DNA of 64,000 nucleotides from Vulcanimicrobiota bacterium (GCA_013290125.1 JABCYQ010000009.1:1-64000), one strand, 5' to 3'. Shown: positions 36,449 through 45,817, counted from the first letter of the stretch. A program made the numbers and translations. The notes: generated by a model from the letters alone, not told the origin.

Positions 36449-38551
36449 GTGAAAAAATCAATCGAGAGGACCGACCGGTCGGCAGGCGCTCGGTTCCTTC
36501 ATGATTCGGGTGTCGAGAGCGTCATCGTCACGGACGATGAGGGCAATATCACCATTTGCAGCCCGGCCGCCGCGTCGCTTTTCGGCTATGACGCCTTAGC
36601 GCTCGTAGGGCGAAAAATCGGCGCGATCGTCGAGGATCGCGGGCGTGCCGCTACGGTCCCGCCGGCCGCCGGCTTCACGGGCGTGGGTTTGCGGAAGAAC
36701 GGCGATGCGTTTGGGCTCGACGCCGCCGTCGTCGAGATCAATAGCAGCGGCTCGCCGACGTACGTCTGGTCGGTGCGCGATCAAGCAAGCACATCGATCC
36801 GTAAGGACCGATTCGACGCGCTCTGGCGTCTGAGTATTCGCTCCGACCTCGACTCGCGCGCGCAGATGACGGCGGTGATGGATGAAGGCCGGCGAACGCT
36901 CGTTCTTGATTTTGCGGCGCTCGGTCATGTAGAAGATGCGTTCTTCATCCTCGATGCGGCGCTGCCGGAAGATCCCGACAAGGAACCCGGGACGCGCGTC
37001 CAACTTCGTGCGACGTTTTCCGGCGTGGTCGTCGCGGCGAAGAGCACGGTCCAACTGCGAGGCGAATCGAATGGGCGGGGCGCGTCCATCGGAACCACGT
37101 TCACAAGCGACGGCAAGGAATACGTCCTCACCTTCGGCGCGAACGCGCCGCGCGTCGGCGACTTTTCCGTCGACGACGTTTTATACGTAGAACTTCTTGC
37201 AGCATGCGTGGCGCGCTTGGCCACGCAGGGCGAACGCGCGGTCGTGCTGACCAAGATCGCGTTTGAGGACGACCTCACAGGGCTACCGAACCGAGCCTTC
37301 TGCATCGCGCGGCTGAAAGAGCGTTTCGCCGCCTCGGCCCATCGCACGGACCGATTCGGACTCTTCCTCGCCGGACTCGACGGCCTGAAGAGCGTGAACG
37401 ACCTCGGCCGCTCCGTCGGAGACGCCGTGCTGGTCGAAGCGGCGAGCCGATTGCGCGAAGCCGCGCCGGGAGCCGACCTGATCGCTCGTCTGGATGGGGA
37501 TCAGTTCTGCGTCATCGCGACTGGAGCGACGTCGGCCGACTCCGAGCGGCAGGCCAAGGCAATCGCCGACGCTCTCGCCAGGCCATTCGAGGTCGAAGGC
37601 CATCAAATCGCCATCACGGCGTGCGTTGGCGTCGCGCTCTTCCCCGGTGACGCTGACGATTGCGAGACATTCGAAGCGAACGCACGCGAGGCGCTCGTCC
37701 GCGCCAAACAGTCGGGCCCGGGGACCATCTGCTTTTTCAGCGCCGAGATCAGCGCGAACTTGGAAGCGCGGCGCTTTCTGCACGAGGCCCTTCGCGGCGC
37801 GCTCGATCGCAAGGAATTCGTTCTCCAATATCAGCCGCTCGCCGATCTGTCGACCGGTTCGATCATCGGCGCCGAAGGCTTGATCCGCTGGAACCACCCG
37901 AAGCGCGGGCTCGTCATGCCGAACGACTTCATCGCGGCGGCGGAGGAGTCGGGCCTTATGATCCCGATCGGCGCGTGGGTCATGCGCGAGGCCTGCCGGC
38001 AATGCCGGATCTGGGAGGACGAAGGCCTCGATTTGCGCGTGACGCTCAACGTCTCGGCCAAACATTTCCAGTCTCCGCTCTTCGTCCGTCAGATGGCCGC
38101 GGCCATCGCTCAAGCGGGAGTGAGCGCGGCGAAGGTCGGCATCGAGATCACAGAAGCGGTGGCGATGCAGCATCCGGGCACCGTGCAGATCGTTTTGGGC
38201 GAGCTACGTAAGCTCGGGGTGCGGATCGCGCTCGACGATTTCGGAACCGGCTACTCGTCGCTCGCCTATCTCAAGAGTTTGCCGGTCGACATCATCAAGA
38301 TCGACCGCTCGTTCGTCGGCGGGATTCCAACCGACAACGACGACGCCTCGATCGTCCGCGCGATCATCGCATTCGCGCTCTGCACCGGGCGCGAGGTGCA
38401 TGCCGAAGGCGTCGAGTCGCTCGAACAGGCGCGTTGGCTGCAAGCCGAAGGTTGCGATTCGGCGCAAGGATATCTGTTCGGCAAGGCGATCACGGCGTCG
38501 AGCTTCGCCGGATTCGTCAAGACATATAACGCGGAGCGAACAAAGCCCTAA
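36449..38551 (+). CDS. PAS-GGDEF-EAL protein; GGDEF degenerate, EAL intact
   Basis: Likely cyclic-di-GMP phosphodiesterase. An N-terminal PAS-like segment (SVIVTDDEGNITICSPAAASLFGYD) is followed by a middle region without clear motifs, a GGDEF domain and an EAL domain. The GGDEF signature reads RLDGDQFCV, with Asp at the first Gly and Gln at the Glu, so cyclase activity is doubtful. The EAL side keeps EGLIRWNHP (ExLxR), NVSAKHFQ, ITEAVAM, LDDFGTGYSSLAYL and KIDRSFV, the metal- and substrate-binding set. About 700 residues from the GTG at 36449. No membrane span. Confidence 0.88.
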   Translation: MKKSIERTDRSAGARFLHDSGVESVIVTDDEGNITICSPAAASLFGYDALALVGRKIGAIVEDRGRAATVPPAAGFTGVGLRKNGDAFGLDAAVVEINSSGSPTYVWSVRDQASTSIRKDRFDALWRLSIRSDLDSRAQMTAVMDEGRRTLVLDFAALGHVEDAFFILDAALPEDPDKEPGTRVQLRATFSGVVVAAKSTVQLRGESNGRGASIGTTFTSDGKEYVLTFGANAPRVGDFSVDDVLYVELLAACVARLATQGERAVVLTKIAFEDDLTGLPNRAFCIARLKERFAASAHRTDRFGLFLAGLDGLKSVNDLGRSVGDAVLVEAASRLREAAPGADLIARLDGDQFCVIATGATSADSERQAKAIADALARPFEVEGHQIAITACVGVALFPGDADDCETFEANAREALVRAKQSGPGTICFFSAEISANLEARRFLHEALRGALDRKEFVLQYQPLADLSTGSIIGAEGLIRWNHPKRGLVMPNDFIAAAEESGLMIPIGAWVMREACRQCRIWEDEGLDLRVTLNVSAKHFQSPLFVRQMAAAIAQAGVSAAKVGIEITEAVAMQHPGTVQIVLGELRKLGVRIALDDFGTGYSSLAYLKSLPVDIIKIDRSFVGGIPTDNDDASIVRAIIAFALCTGREVHAEGVESLEQARWLQAEGCDSAQGYLFGKAITASSFAGFVKTYNAERTKP

Positions 38552-38599
38552 GCGCTCGGCTACGAAGAGTCGGACGGCGACGGCGCGAACGACGGGCGC

Positions 38600-39754
38600 A
38601 TGACCGCACCGCGCGCGTTCCGTCTCATCCTGATTTTGATCGCGTGCGCGGTGGCTGCTTGCGCTCGAAGCGATCGATTCCCATTCAGCGGCACGGTGAT
38701 CAGAGATTCGGCGCTCGTCGGCAGCACGGTGGGCGGACGCGTCACATCGGTGCGGGTCTCGGCCGGCGACAGCGTTCGGGCGGGCCAGGTCCTCGTGACT
38801 TTCGATGACGCCGACGAACGAGCGGCGGTCGCGGCGGCGCAAGCACAAGCGCGTCAAGCGGCAGCGAACTATGACGATCTCGCCGCCGGGCCTCTCCAAA
38901 GCGAGATCGCGCAAGCCGAAGCCGAAGCCGCGGGGTCGCAAGCCGTGTATGAGCAGGCGCTGCGAGGGAATCGCGGCCGGGTCGCGTCGGCGCGCGCGTC
39001 GGCGCGCGCGGCGGCAGACGCATACCGGCAAGCGGCTGCTCAGGCGGATCTGGCTGAGAAAACGGCGCGCCGCCAAACGTCGCTCTACGCGCAGGGCGCG
39101 GTCTCCGCGCAGACCGCCGACGAGGCGGTCGCAGGCTATCGCTCGGCTGTGGCCGCGATGGGGGCCGCACGAGCTCGCATGCAAGACGCGCGCGCTCAGG
39201 CATCGATCGTGGAACGCGCAGACGTCCCCGAGCAGACGAATGCGGCGGCACAATCCTATCAGGCAGCGCTTGCGCGCGCTGCGACCGTGCGAGCAGGTAC
39301 GCGGCCGCAGACGTTGACGGCCGCACGGTTTGCGCTCCAAGCGGCGCAAGCGCAGGTCGCCGCACAATCCGCGCGACTCGAACAGTGCGTTGTCCGGGCT
39401 CCGGCCGACGGCACGATCAGCGCGATCGATCTTCGTCCGGGAGATATCGTCGCTCCAAACGTCGGTATCGCAACGGTTGAGGAAAGGCGGAATCCGTACG
39501 TCCGCATCTACGTCGATCAGGCGAACATCGGCCGCTTTTCTCTCCGTGCTAAGGTCGACGTCCAATCCGACGCCTTGCCCGGACGCGCTCTCACAGGCAC
39601 GATCGAGCAGATCGATTCCGACGCTCAGTTCACACCGCGTGATGTGGAGACGCCGGAAGATCGCGCCTCGCTGACGTTCGGCGTCAAAGTCCGAATCGAC
39701 GATCAGGGCGGCGTCGTGCGCGCGGGGACGACGGCAAGCGTCGCGCTGCCTTGA
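38600..39754 (+). CDS. HlyD-family membrane fusion lipoprotein of an ABC exporter
   Basis: 384 residues. Lipoprotein signal LILIACAVAAC (acylated Cys about 21). Then a half lipoyl motif (GGRVTSVRVSAGDSVRAGQVL), a long Ala-rich helical hairpin (about 70-230) and the returning APADGTISAIDLRPGD lipoyl half plus a beta-barrel. Links an inner-membrane ABC pump to an outer-membrane channel. A 12-bp tandem repeat in the hairpin (about 38988-39012) encodes an ASAR repeat. First gene of MFP-ATPase-permease (YbhGFSR-like). Confidence 0.88.
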   Translation: MTAPRAFRLILILIACAVAACARSDRFPFSGTVIRDSALVGSTVGGRVTSVRVSAGDSVRAGQVLVTFDDADERAAVAAAQAQARQAAANYDDLAAGPLQSEIAQAEAEAAGSQAVYEQALRGNRGRVASARASARAAADAYRQAAAQADLAEKTARRQTSLYAQGAVSAQTADEAVAGYRSAVAAMGAARARMQDARAQASIVERADVPEQTNAAAQSYQAALARAATVRAGTRPQTLTAARFALQAAQAQVAAQSARLEQCVVRAPADGTISAIDLRPGDIVAPNVGIATVEERRNPYVRIYVDQANIGRFSLRAKVDVQSDALPGRALTGTIEQIDSDAQFTPRDVETPEDRASLTFGVKVRIDDQGGVVRAGTTASVALP

Positions 39755-40692
39755 CGGCGCCGATCCGCGCCGAGAAACTCACCAAACGCTACGGCGACCA
39801 CACGGTGGTCAACGGTGTATCATTTGAGGTCCCGGCGGGGTCGGTCTTCGGATTCTTGGGCCCGAACGGCAGCGGCAAATCCACGACGATCAAGATGCTG
39901 TGCGGATTGGTGCAGCCGAGCGGCGGCGACGCGACGGTCGCCGGCTTCGATGTGGAGCGCGATGGGGATGGCGTGCGCCGTTCGATCGGGTACGTCTCGC
40001 AGTCGTTCTCGCTTTACGGCGATCTGACGGTCGACCAGAATCTCGAGTTCTACGCGCGCGCGTATGATCTGGATCTGGACCGCCGAGGCGTGCGCAAGTC
40101 GGCCGTCATGTCGATCACGGGGCTTGCACCGTTTGCGGCGTATACGGCAAGCACGCTATCGGGCGGCTGGAAACAAAGACTCGCGCTCGCGTGCGCGCTG
40201 CTGCACGAACCTCGCGTCCTTTTCATGGACGAACCAACCGCCGGCATCGACCCGGTGGCGCGGCGCGAACTATGGGATCTCCTATTCACGCTCGCGGGCG
40301 AAGGCGTCACGCTTTTCGTCACGACGCACTACATGGATGAAGCGGAGCGCTGTTCGCGCGTTGGATACATCTTCGAAGGCGACCTCATCGCGCTCGGCAC
40401 GCTCGACGAGTTGCGCGCGCTGCAGGACGTCAATCCGCCCGGAACCGTGCGTTACAAGATCTCGGCGCATGACGTCATGCAGGCGTTTGCGCGCGCCCGC
40501 GCTCTGCGGTACGTCCGCGACGTCACGATCTTCGGTCGCGATCTCCACATCGTCGCGGATGCGAGCGCGAGCGAAGCGCGCGTGCACGACGATCTGTCGG
40601 CCTCTGGCGGCAGCGTCGGCCAAGTGTCACGCATAGAGCCTTCGCTGGAAGACGTATTCGTAGCACTGACGCGGGCGAGAGGCGCCTCGTGA
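39751..40692 (+). CDS. ABC exporter ATP-binding protein
   Basis: 313 residues, one nucleotide-binding domain: Walker A GPNGSGKSTT, Q-loop YVSQSFSLYGDLTV, signature LSGGWKQRLALA, Walker B VLFMDEPTAGIDP and the H-loop HYMDEAE. An extra C-terminal region of about 80 residues follows, as in YbhF/CcmA-like ATPases. Probable TTG start overlapping the stop of the fusion protein (TTGA). Confidence 0.93.
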   Translation: MTAPIRAEKLTKRYGDHTVVNGVSFEVPAGSVFGFLGPNGSGKSTTIKMLCGLVQPSGGDATVAGFDVERDGDGVRRSIGYVSQSFSLYGDLTVDQNLEFYARAYDLDLDRRGVRKSAVMSITGLAPFAAYTASTLSGGWKQRLALACALLHEPRVLFMDEPTAGIDPVARRELWDLLFTLAGEGVTLFVTTHYMDEAERCSRVGYIFEGDLIALGTLDELRALQDVNPPGTVRYKISAHDVMQAFARARALRYVRDVTIFGRDLHIVADASASEARVHDDLSASGGSVGQVSRIEPSLEDVFVALTRARGAS

Positions 40693-41810
40693 GACGGCCG
40701 TTCAATCTGCACGGCTACGGCGCCGTGCTCTTCAAAGAGCTCATCCACGTCACGCACGATCGGATGACGCTGGTCCTCGCGTTGATGCTGCCGATCTTCC
40801 AACTGCTGCTATTCGGCTATGCGATCAACACGCGCGTCGATCATATCGGCACCGCGTACTTCGACGAGGACCGCGGTCCCGACTCCGTGCAGCTGCTCGA
40901 CGCGCTGCGTGCTTCCAACGAGTTCGACTTGGTCTATAGCGCGTCTTCGCGAGCGGATCTGCGCTCGCGCATCGTGGGCGGGCGCGTGCGCGTCGCGGTG
41001 GATATCCCGCCGAATTTCAGCGCCGACATACGCCTCGGTCGCCCGGCTACCGTCCAGGTGCTCGTCGACGGCTCCGATTCATCGATCGCGCAGGAGGCGC
41101 TGGCGTCGAGCGGCGCCATAGGGCAGGCGCTGTCGGCGCGCCTCGGGCGAGCGAGTCTCGCGCCGCAAGTCGTGGACGTGCGCACGCGGGTATTGTTCAA
41201 TCCGAGCCTGCGCAGCGCGAACTACTTGGTGCCGGGATTGATCGGCGTGATCATGCAGATCATCACGATATTCCTGACCGCGCTTGCGATCGTCGGAGAA
41301 CGCGAGCGCGGCACGCTCGATCAGTTGCTCGTTACGCCGATCGGTGCGACCGGTCTCATGTTGGGAAAGATCACGCCCTACGCAGCGATCGGATTCATCG
41401 ACTTCTTACTCGTCCTGACGGCCATGCGATTTGTGTTCGGCGTGCCGATCGCCGGGAGTCTTCTTCTTCTCTTGTTCTGCGCGCTCGGCTTCTTGGTGGC
41501 CGCGCTCGGTCTCGGTTTGATGATCTCGACGATCGCGCGCACGCAGGCGCAGGCCATGCTCATGTCGTTCGCGGTCATGTTGCCGTCGATCTTGCTCTCG
41601 GGCTTCTTCTTCGAGCGCGATGCGATGCCGCTCGTGATGCAGTGGGTCGGCTTTGCGATTCCGCTGACGTACTTCCTCGAGATCCTGCGCGGCATCGTAT
41701 TACGCGGCGCGGGCGTGGATACGCTATGGCCCTCCATCACCGCCGTGTTCGCGCTCGGAACCGTGTTGATCGGCATAGCAAGCGTCCGCTTCGCCCGTAG
41801 CACCGATTGA
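40689..41810 (+). CDS. ABC-2 type exporter permease
   Basis: 373 residues. One N-terminal span (MTLVLALMLPIFQLLLFGYA, after FKELIHVTHDR), a periplasmic domain of about 140 residues, then five C-terminal spans with the ABC-2 signature GERERGTLDQLLVTPI. Matches the YbhS/YbhR type. GTG start overlaps the ATPase stop (GTGA). Substrate unknown. Confidence 0.9.
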   Translation: MRRPFNLHGYGAVLFKELIHVTHDRMTLVLALMLPIFQLLLFGYAINTRVDHIGTAYFDEDRGPDSVQLLDALRASNEFDLVYSASSRADLRSRIVGGRVRVAVDIPPNFSADIRLGRPATVQVLVDGSDSSIAQEALASSGAIGQALSARLGRASLAPQVVDVRTRVLFNPSLRSANYLVPGLIGVIMQIITIFLTALAIVGERERGTLDQLLVTPIGATGLMLGKITPYAAIGFIDFLLVLTAMRFVFGVPIAGSLLLLLFCALGFLVAALGLGLMISTIARTQAQAMLMSFAVMLPSILLSGFFFERDAMPLVMQWVGFAIPLTYFLEILRGIVLRGAGVDTLWPSITAVFALGTVLIGIASVRFARSTD

Positions 41811-41911
41811 ATCGATTGACTGAAGCGGCCCCTTAAAAACAAAAAACCCGGGAGCGCGTCGCCTTGGCAACGCTGCTTCCTGGCTGGAACTTATGTTCGA
41901 TGCGGCGTGCG
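41811..41911. other. Convergent gap with terminator-like hairpin and a half repeat
   Basis: Between the permease (+) and murQ (-). 41821-41834 reads TGAAGCGGCCCCTT, a possible broken half of the palindromic repeat family. On the minus strand, an imperfect GC-rich stem (41849-41883, loop near AAGG) is followed by a T-rich run (TTTTTTGTTTTT, complement of 41835-41846), a fair intrinsic terminator for murQ. Confidence 0.5.
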
Positions 41912-42817
41912 TTATTCCTGCTGTTTGTAGCGGTCGAGAACGCCTCGCAAACTGCCTCCCGCCGCAGCCAGCCGCTCGGCCGCCTGCGCCGGAGTCTGTG
42001 CGCCCGACACGATCTGCACAACCGCCAGCCTGACATACCACGCGTTTGCTTCAAGGGCTGCCATAGCGACTTGGCTCGACGCTCCGCTCAAGGTCATCAC
42101 CAGGCGCAGCGCTCGTGCACGTAACTTCGCATTGCTCGCGCGCAGATCCACCATGAGATTTCCATGCACTTTGCCCAGTCTCACCATCACCGCGGTACTG
42201 ATGCTGTTCAACACGAGCTTTTGCGCGGTTGCTGCCTTCAGACGCGTCGAGCCTGCCAATACTTCCGAGCCCGTCTGCACCACGATCGCGATATCGGCGA
42301 CCGCAGCAAGTGCGGAATCCGGTGTGTTCACGATCGCGATGGTCAGCGCGCCGATATCGCGCGCACGTTGGATCGCTCCAATGACGTACGCGGCACCGCC
42401 GCTTGCCGAGATGCCCACGACTGCATCGCCCAAAGCTATCCCAGCGCGCTGAACTTCTGAAGCGCCTGCCGCTTCATCGTCTTCTGCCGCCTCGACCGCC
42501 TCGGTGAGTGCGCGCGAGCCGCCGGCGATGTGACCGATGATGAGGTCCTTTGTCGAAAACGTGGGCGGTATTTCCGCGGCGTCGAGAACTGCGAGTCTTC
42601 CGCTAGTCCCTGCGCCGAAGTAGTGAAGCCTGCCGCCACTGCGCAAGCGCGGCACGATCGCGTCGACAACCTCGGCTATCGTGTCGATCTCGAGGGCCAC
42701 GGCCCCAGCGACCTTTCCGTCCTCGGCATTGATGCGCCGGAGCATCTCGCGCGTTTCCAGCACGTCAAGATCCGCGGTGTCGGCGTTCTCGGTTTCGGTG
42801 AGCGGCAGTTCGGCCAT
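41912..42817 (-). CDS. murQ: N-acetylmuramic acid 6-phosphate etherase MurQ
   Basis: Cleaves the lactyl ether of MurNAc 6-phosphate to GlcNAc 6-phosphate and D-lactate. SIS domain with FGAGTSGRLAVLDAAEIPP, ISASGGAAYV, GSTRLKAATAQKL and KVHGNLMVD. I start at the ATG at 42817 (301 residues), which places the conserved TET motif at the family's usual distance; a GTG at 42835 is possible. Works with AnmK and NagZ encoded 4-7 kb away. Confidence 0.93.
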   Translation of the reverse strand: MAELPLTETENADTADLDVLETREMLRRINAEDGKVAGAVALEIDTIAEVVDAIVPRLRSGGRLHYFGAGTSGRLAVLDAAEIPPTFSTKDLIIGHIAGGSRALTEAVEAAEDDEAAGASEVQRAGIALGDAVVGISASGGAAYVIGAIQRARDIGALTIAIVNTPDSALAAVADIAIVVQTGSEVLAGSTRLKAATAQKLVLNSISTAVMVRLGKVHGNLMVDLRASNAKLRARALRLVMTLSGASSQVAMAALEANAWYVRLAVVQIVSGAQTPAQAAERLAAAGGSLRGVLDRYKQQE

Positions 42818-42982
42818 ACTCGTCGGGCGTTCCACCTCCGTCTCAGCCGCCCTTGGTCGCAGTAGGCGCGGACCAAAGGCCAGGCGACGCCTGCTACGAA
42901 TTCGTCATCTGCGCGATACGGCGAGGCGGTAGCGCGATCCGCCCGCATGAAATCATACCTCGGGTCGTTAGTTCGGTCCGAG

Positions 42983-42989
42983 AAGGAGG
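42983..42989 (+). promoter_or_regulatory. Ribosome binding site of the NirK-like gene
   Basis: AAGGAGG, 5 nt before the ATG at 42995. It sets the start and rejects the earlier in-frame ATG at 42947, which lacks such a site and would place a non-hydrophobic stretch before the lipoprotein signal. Confidence 0.7.
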
Positions 42990-42994
42990 CTCGC

Positions 42995-43999
42995 ATGAAA
43001 GGCATGTCGTCGCGGGTGGCTCTGCTGACCGCGCTCATCGCACTTCCCGCGTGTAACGGGCAGTCGGGGGCGGATCGAGCTGCGCCGGACGTCCAAGTGC
43101 CTTCAGTATCTGCGGTCGTCACGAAGACCACGGCCGACTACCAAATTCCGGCGCCGCAAACTCATCCGGAGCTGCTGCCGCCAATTCCGAACGGCAATAT
43201 TGTCTCGGCAAATCTCGTGTTGCTCGATCGTACGATCGAGATCGCCCCGGGCATCAACTACCGCGCGTGGACTTTCAACGGCACGGTCCCTGGACCGGTC
43301 ATCCACGCGAAGGTCGGGGACGAGATCGACGTCACGCTGACCAATAAGGCGATGATGGGTCACTCCATCGATTTCCACGCGGCGCTCGCCCCGCCGGACG
43401 TCGCGTATCAGACCGTTCAGCCGGGAAAGACGCTCCATTTCTCCTGGGTGGCGCGCTATCCCGGGGTGTTTCTCTATCACTGCGGCACGCCGCCGGTACT
43501 TGCGCACATCAGTAACGGCATGTACGGCGCGATCATTATCGATCCGGAAGCAGGCTGGGGTTCGGACGCCCAATCATTTGTGCTCGTGCAGAGCGAATTC
43601 TATCCGGCCCTGTATCCCGGATCGAAAGACGAATACTACGGCGACATCACAAAAATGAAGACCTCGGTGGCGGACGTCGTGACGTTCAACGGACTTGCAT
43701 TCCGCTATCGAGGTGATCCGTTGCGGATCAAGGTCAATCAGCCGGTCCGCGTGTTCGTGGTGGATGCCGGCCCGAGCCATTTCTCGGCGTTCCATATCGT
43801 CGGAACGGTTTTGAGCCGCGTGCTCGCCGACGGCAATCCAGCGAACTCGCTCGTGGGGATTCAAACGGCATCGATTCCGCCTGGCGGCGGCGCGGTCGTG
43901 GAGTTCACGGTTCAGCAGGCGGGGAAATATCCTGTCGTGACGCATTCGTTCGGCGACGCGGATGCGGGAGCGCTCGGCCTGTTCGAGGCCACCGATTAG
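42995..43999 (+). CDS. Two-domain multicopper oxidase of the copper nitrite reductase (NirK/AniA) type
   Basis: 334 residues, lipoprotein signal (ALIALPAC, Cys 20), so anchored in the cell envelope. Type 1 copper ligands: H123, C163, H171, M176. Type 2 ligands: H128, H162 and probably the C-terminal His in PVVTHSFGDADAG. The catalytic Asp (D126 in HSIDFHA) and a second-domain His (GPSHFSAFH) are present, matching the NirK plan of H95/D98/H100/H135/C136/H145/M150/H255/H306. It probably reduces nitrite to NO, but related two-domain oxidases exist. No nor or maturation gene is nearby. It has a strong ribosome binding site. Confidence 0.75.
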   Translation: MKGMSSRVALLTALIALPACNGQSGADRAAPDVQVPSVSAVVTKTTADYQIPAPQTHPELLPPIPNGNIVSANLVLLDRTIEIAPGINYRAWTFNGTVPGPVIHAKVGDEIDVTLTNKAMMGHSIDFHAALAPPDVAYQTVQPGKTLHFSWVARYPGVFLYHCGTPPVLAHISNGMYGAIIIDPEAGWGSDAQSFVLVQSEFYPALYPGSKDEYYGDITKMKTSVADVVTFNGLAFRYRGDPLRIKVNQPVRVFVVDAGPSHFSAFHIVGTVLSRVLADGNPANSLVGIQTASIPPGGGAVVEFTVQQAGKYPVVTHSFGDADAGALGLFEATD

Positions 44000-44028
44000 T
44001 TTTGGTTGCGTAACCAGAACAAAAACGA

Positions 44029-44087
44029 GGCGAACCAAAAGGTCCGCCCCACAAACAGGTGGGCCGACATAACGTCGGCCCCTTCAG
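44029..44087. repeat. Palindromic repeat copy f (two hairpins)
   Basis: Hairpin 1 is GGCGAACC-AAAA-GGTCCGCC (44029-44048). Hairpin 2 is GGGCCGAC-ATAAC-GTCGGCCC (44061-44081), followed by CTTCA. The order is the reverse complement of copy a at 11941-12024. Lies in the convergent gap between the NirK-like gene and the porin gene. A short duplication (CCTTCAGACGG twice) follows at 44082-44102. Confidence 0.8.
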
Positions 44088-44112
44088 ACGGCCTTCAGAC
44101 GGCTCGTCCCGG

Positions 44113-45708
44113 TCAGAACACCAGCTGCGTGCTGAAGAACAGCGCGCGGTTGTCGTTTGTCAGGATGTACGATCCGTTCGGAATCCCGGTGCCGGGCACC
44201 AGCGGTTCGGGTACGTTCAGACCCCAGTTGAGGTACGTCACGCCGACGCGAACGGTGTTGCCGACGTAGTGATAGATGCTGCCGTACGTCATGCGGCGAT
44301 CGTTCGCCTGACCCGTGTAGTAGTAGGTGTAGAACGGCGTGCCGTTCAGACCGGTGTTGCCGTTGATCACCGAATTGTAGCCTGTGCCGGCGAAGCCGAT
44401 CTCAGCGTATGAGTTCCCATCGGCGGCGGCGCTGTTACCGAGGAGGCCCTGCACCCAGATCGCCCGGCGGTCGATCCAAGCTGAGTGCGTCGTGGGATCG
44501 TTGCCGAAACGCTGCAGCCCTTCGATCGCGAGCGACGCGTCCGGTGAGAACTTGTACGAAGCGGCGATCGAACCGGCCGCGAGCGGCTGATTGAAGCTCA
44601 AGAAGTTCTGCTTCACTGTCGACCAGATCTTCTGCGGCAACGCCGACTGGTTGAGGACGTCGGCACCGACCGTGAGTTTCGGCGTCGCGGCCCAGCCCGC
44701 GTGCGTCATCCACGCGAACTGCGTGTGCGGCGTCGACCCGGTGGAGGCAAGGCCTGTCGGAACGTAGCCGAACGGCAGATTGCTGCCAAGATCTGGTCCG
44801 TTCTGCTGGCCAAAGCCGATGAATCCGTTCACGCGGCCATTGAAGCCGAGCTGTCCGCCGTTGAAATAGTCGTTCGAGAACGTCAGCCCCAGGTCGCCGC
44901 TCGCGCTGTACTTGCCGACAAGAGTGTAGAGCGGCGAGTTCTTGAAGTTGTATTTGATGTAGGCGTAGTTGATGCGCAACACGCCCTGGTCGTTGTAGGT
45001 ATTCGTCGAAGGCGTCACGTTGTCGAAGCCGTTGACGTTCGCTTGGCCGAAGTAGTTCTTGTTCTCCAGCCGGATGGCGTAGCTCGTCTGCTTGTCCACG
45101 TTGCCGCTCAAGATCAGCCGGATCACTTCAAGCCCCGTACCGCGCGCGTTGGTGCCTTGGTTGTACGTGGTCACGCCGTCGCTCACGGCGGTGTTGGCCT
45201 TGAACGGCACGCCCTGATTGTTGAATGCGCGGACGGTTTCCGTATATGTGCCGGGCGCGCGCACGTACGAGTACAGGTGCACTTGCGCTCGATCGGCGTT
45301 CGAGGCGAGCGTTGCCACCTGCTGCGTCAGCGCAGTCTGCGCCGTTTGGAGACTCTTGATCTGCGTGCCGTACGTGTCGAGCAGCAAGCGCGCATCGGCG
45401 ACGGAGCGCTGCGTCACCTTCATCGCGCCAGCCGGGTTGTCGAGCTGAAACTCGAGCTCGCTGACGACGCGATCGACGAGAATCGACATCTCATAACGCG
45501 TGATCGGACGCTTGCCGTGGAAGTATCCGTCGGGATACCCTTGGAGATAGCCCGCGTCATGGAGTCGGACGATAGCCAGATATGCCGGATCCGAGGGGGA
45601 TACATCGGCGAACGGGTTGTTCGGGTCCGCCGCGGCTGCAGGCAGCGCGCGCCCGACGGCGAGCACGCAAACCAGAATCGCCAGCGCGTATCGCATCCAG
45701 TATTTCAC
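44113..45708 (-). CDS. SLH-domain outer-membrane porin
   Basis: 531 residues. Signal peptide to about 27 (AAAA). One SLH domain (about 30-82: NPFADVSPSDPAYLAIVRLHD, ITRYEMSILV), a coiled coil (about 100-140) and a beta-barrel of many short amphipathic strands that ends in Phe (STQLVF). The plan matches SLH porins of diderms such as cyanobacteria and Deinococcus, where the SLH part holds secondary wall polymer and the barrel forms the pore. 310 bp of upstream DNA carry candidate operators. Solute unknown. Confidence 0.88.
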   Translation of the reverse strand: MKYWMRYALAILVCVLAVGRALPAAAADPNNPFADVSPSDPAYLAIVRLHDAGYLQGYPDGYFHGKRPITRYEMSILVDRVVSELEFQLDNPAGAMKVTQRSVADARLLLDTYGTQIKSLQTAQTALTQQVATLASNADRAQVHLYSYVRAPGTYTETVRAFNNQGVPFKANTAVSDGVTTYNQGTNARGTGLEVIRLILSGNVDKQTSYAIRLENKNYFGQANVNGFDNVTPSTNTYNDQGVLRINYAYIKYNFKNSPLYTLVGKYSASGDLGLTFSNDYFNGGQLGFNGRVNGFIGFGQQNGPDLGSNLPFGYVPTGLASTGSTPHTQFAWMTHAGWAATPKLTVGADVLNQSALPQKIWSTVKQNFLSFNQPLAAGSIAASYKFSPDASLAIEGLQRFGNDPTTHSAWIDRRAIWVQGLLGNSAAADGNSYAEIGFAGTGYNSVINGNTGLNGTPFYTYYYTGQANDRRMTYGSIYHYVGNTVRVGVTYLNWGLNVPEPLVPGTGIPNGSYILTNDNRALFFSTQLVF

Positions 45709-45817
45709 AGTTACGATCTTCCTTTACTTGAAAAGTAGACGGTGCGGAAAGCAACGGTAGTTTTCCAGCAAGGTTCCTTTTCGCAGCCCCGAGGCGTTCC
45801 TCTCGGGCGCTTCGGTC

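Noticed and set aside
38988-39012. 12-bp tandem duplication in the HlyD-family gene
   Set aside because: A short in-frame repeat encoding ASAR in an alanine-rich helix; common low-complexity slippage.
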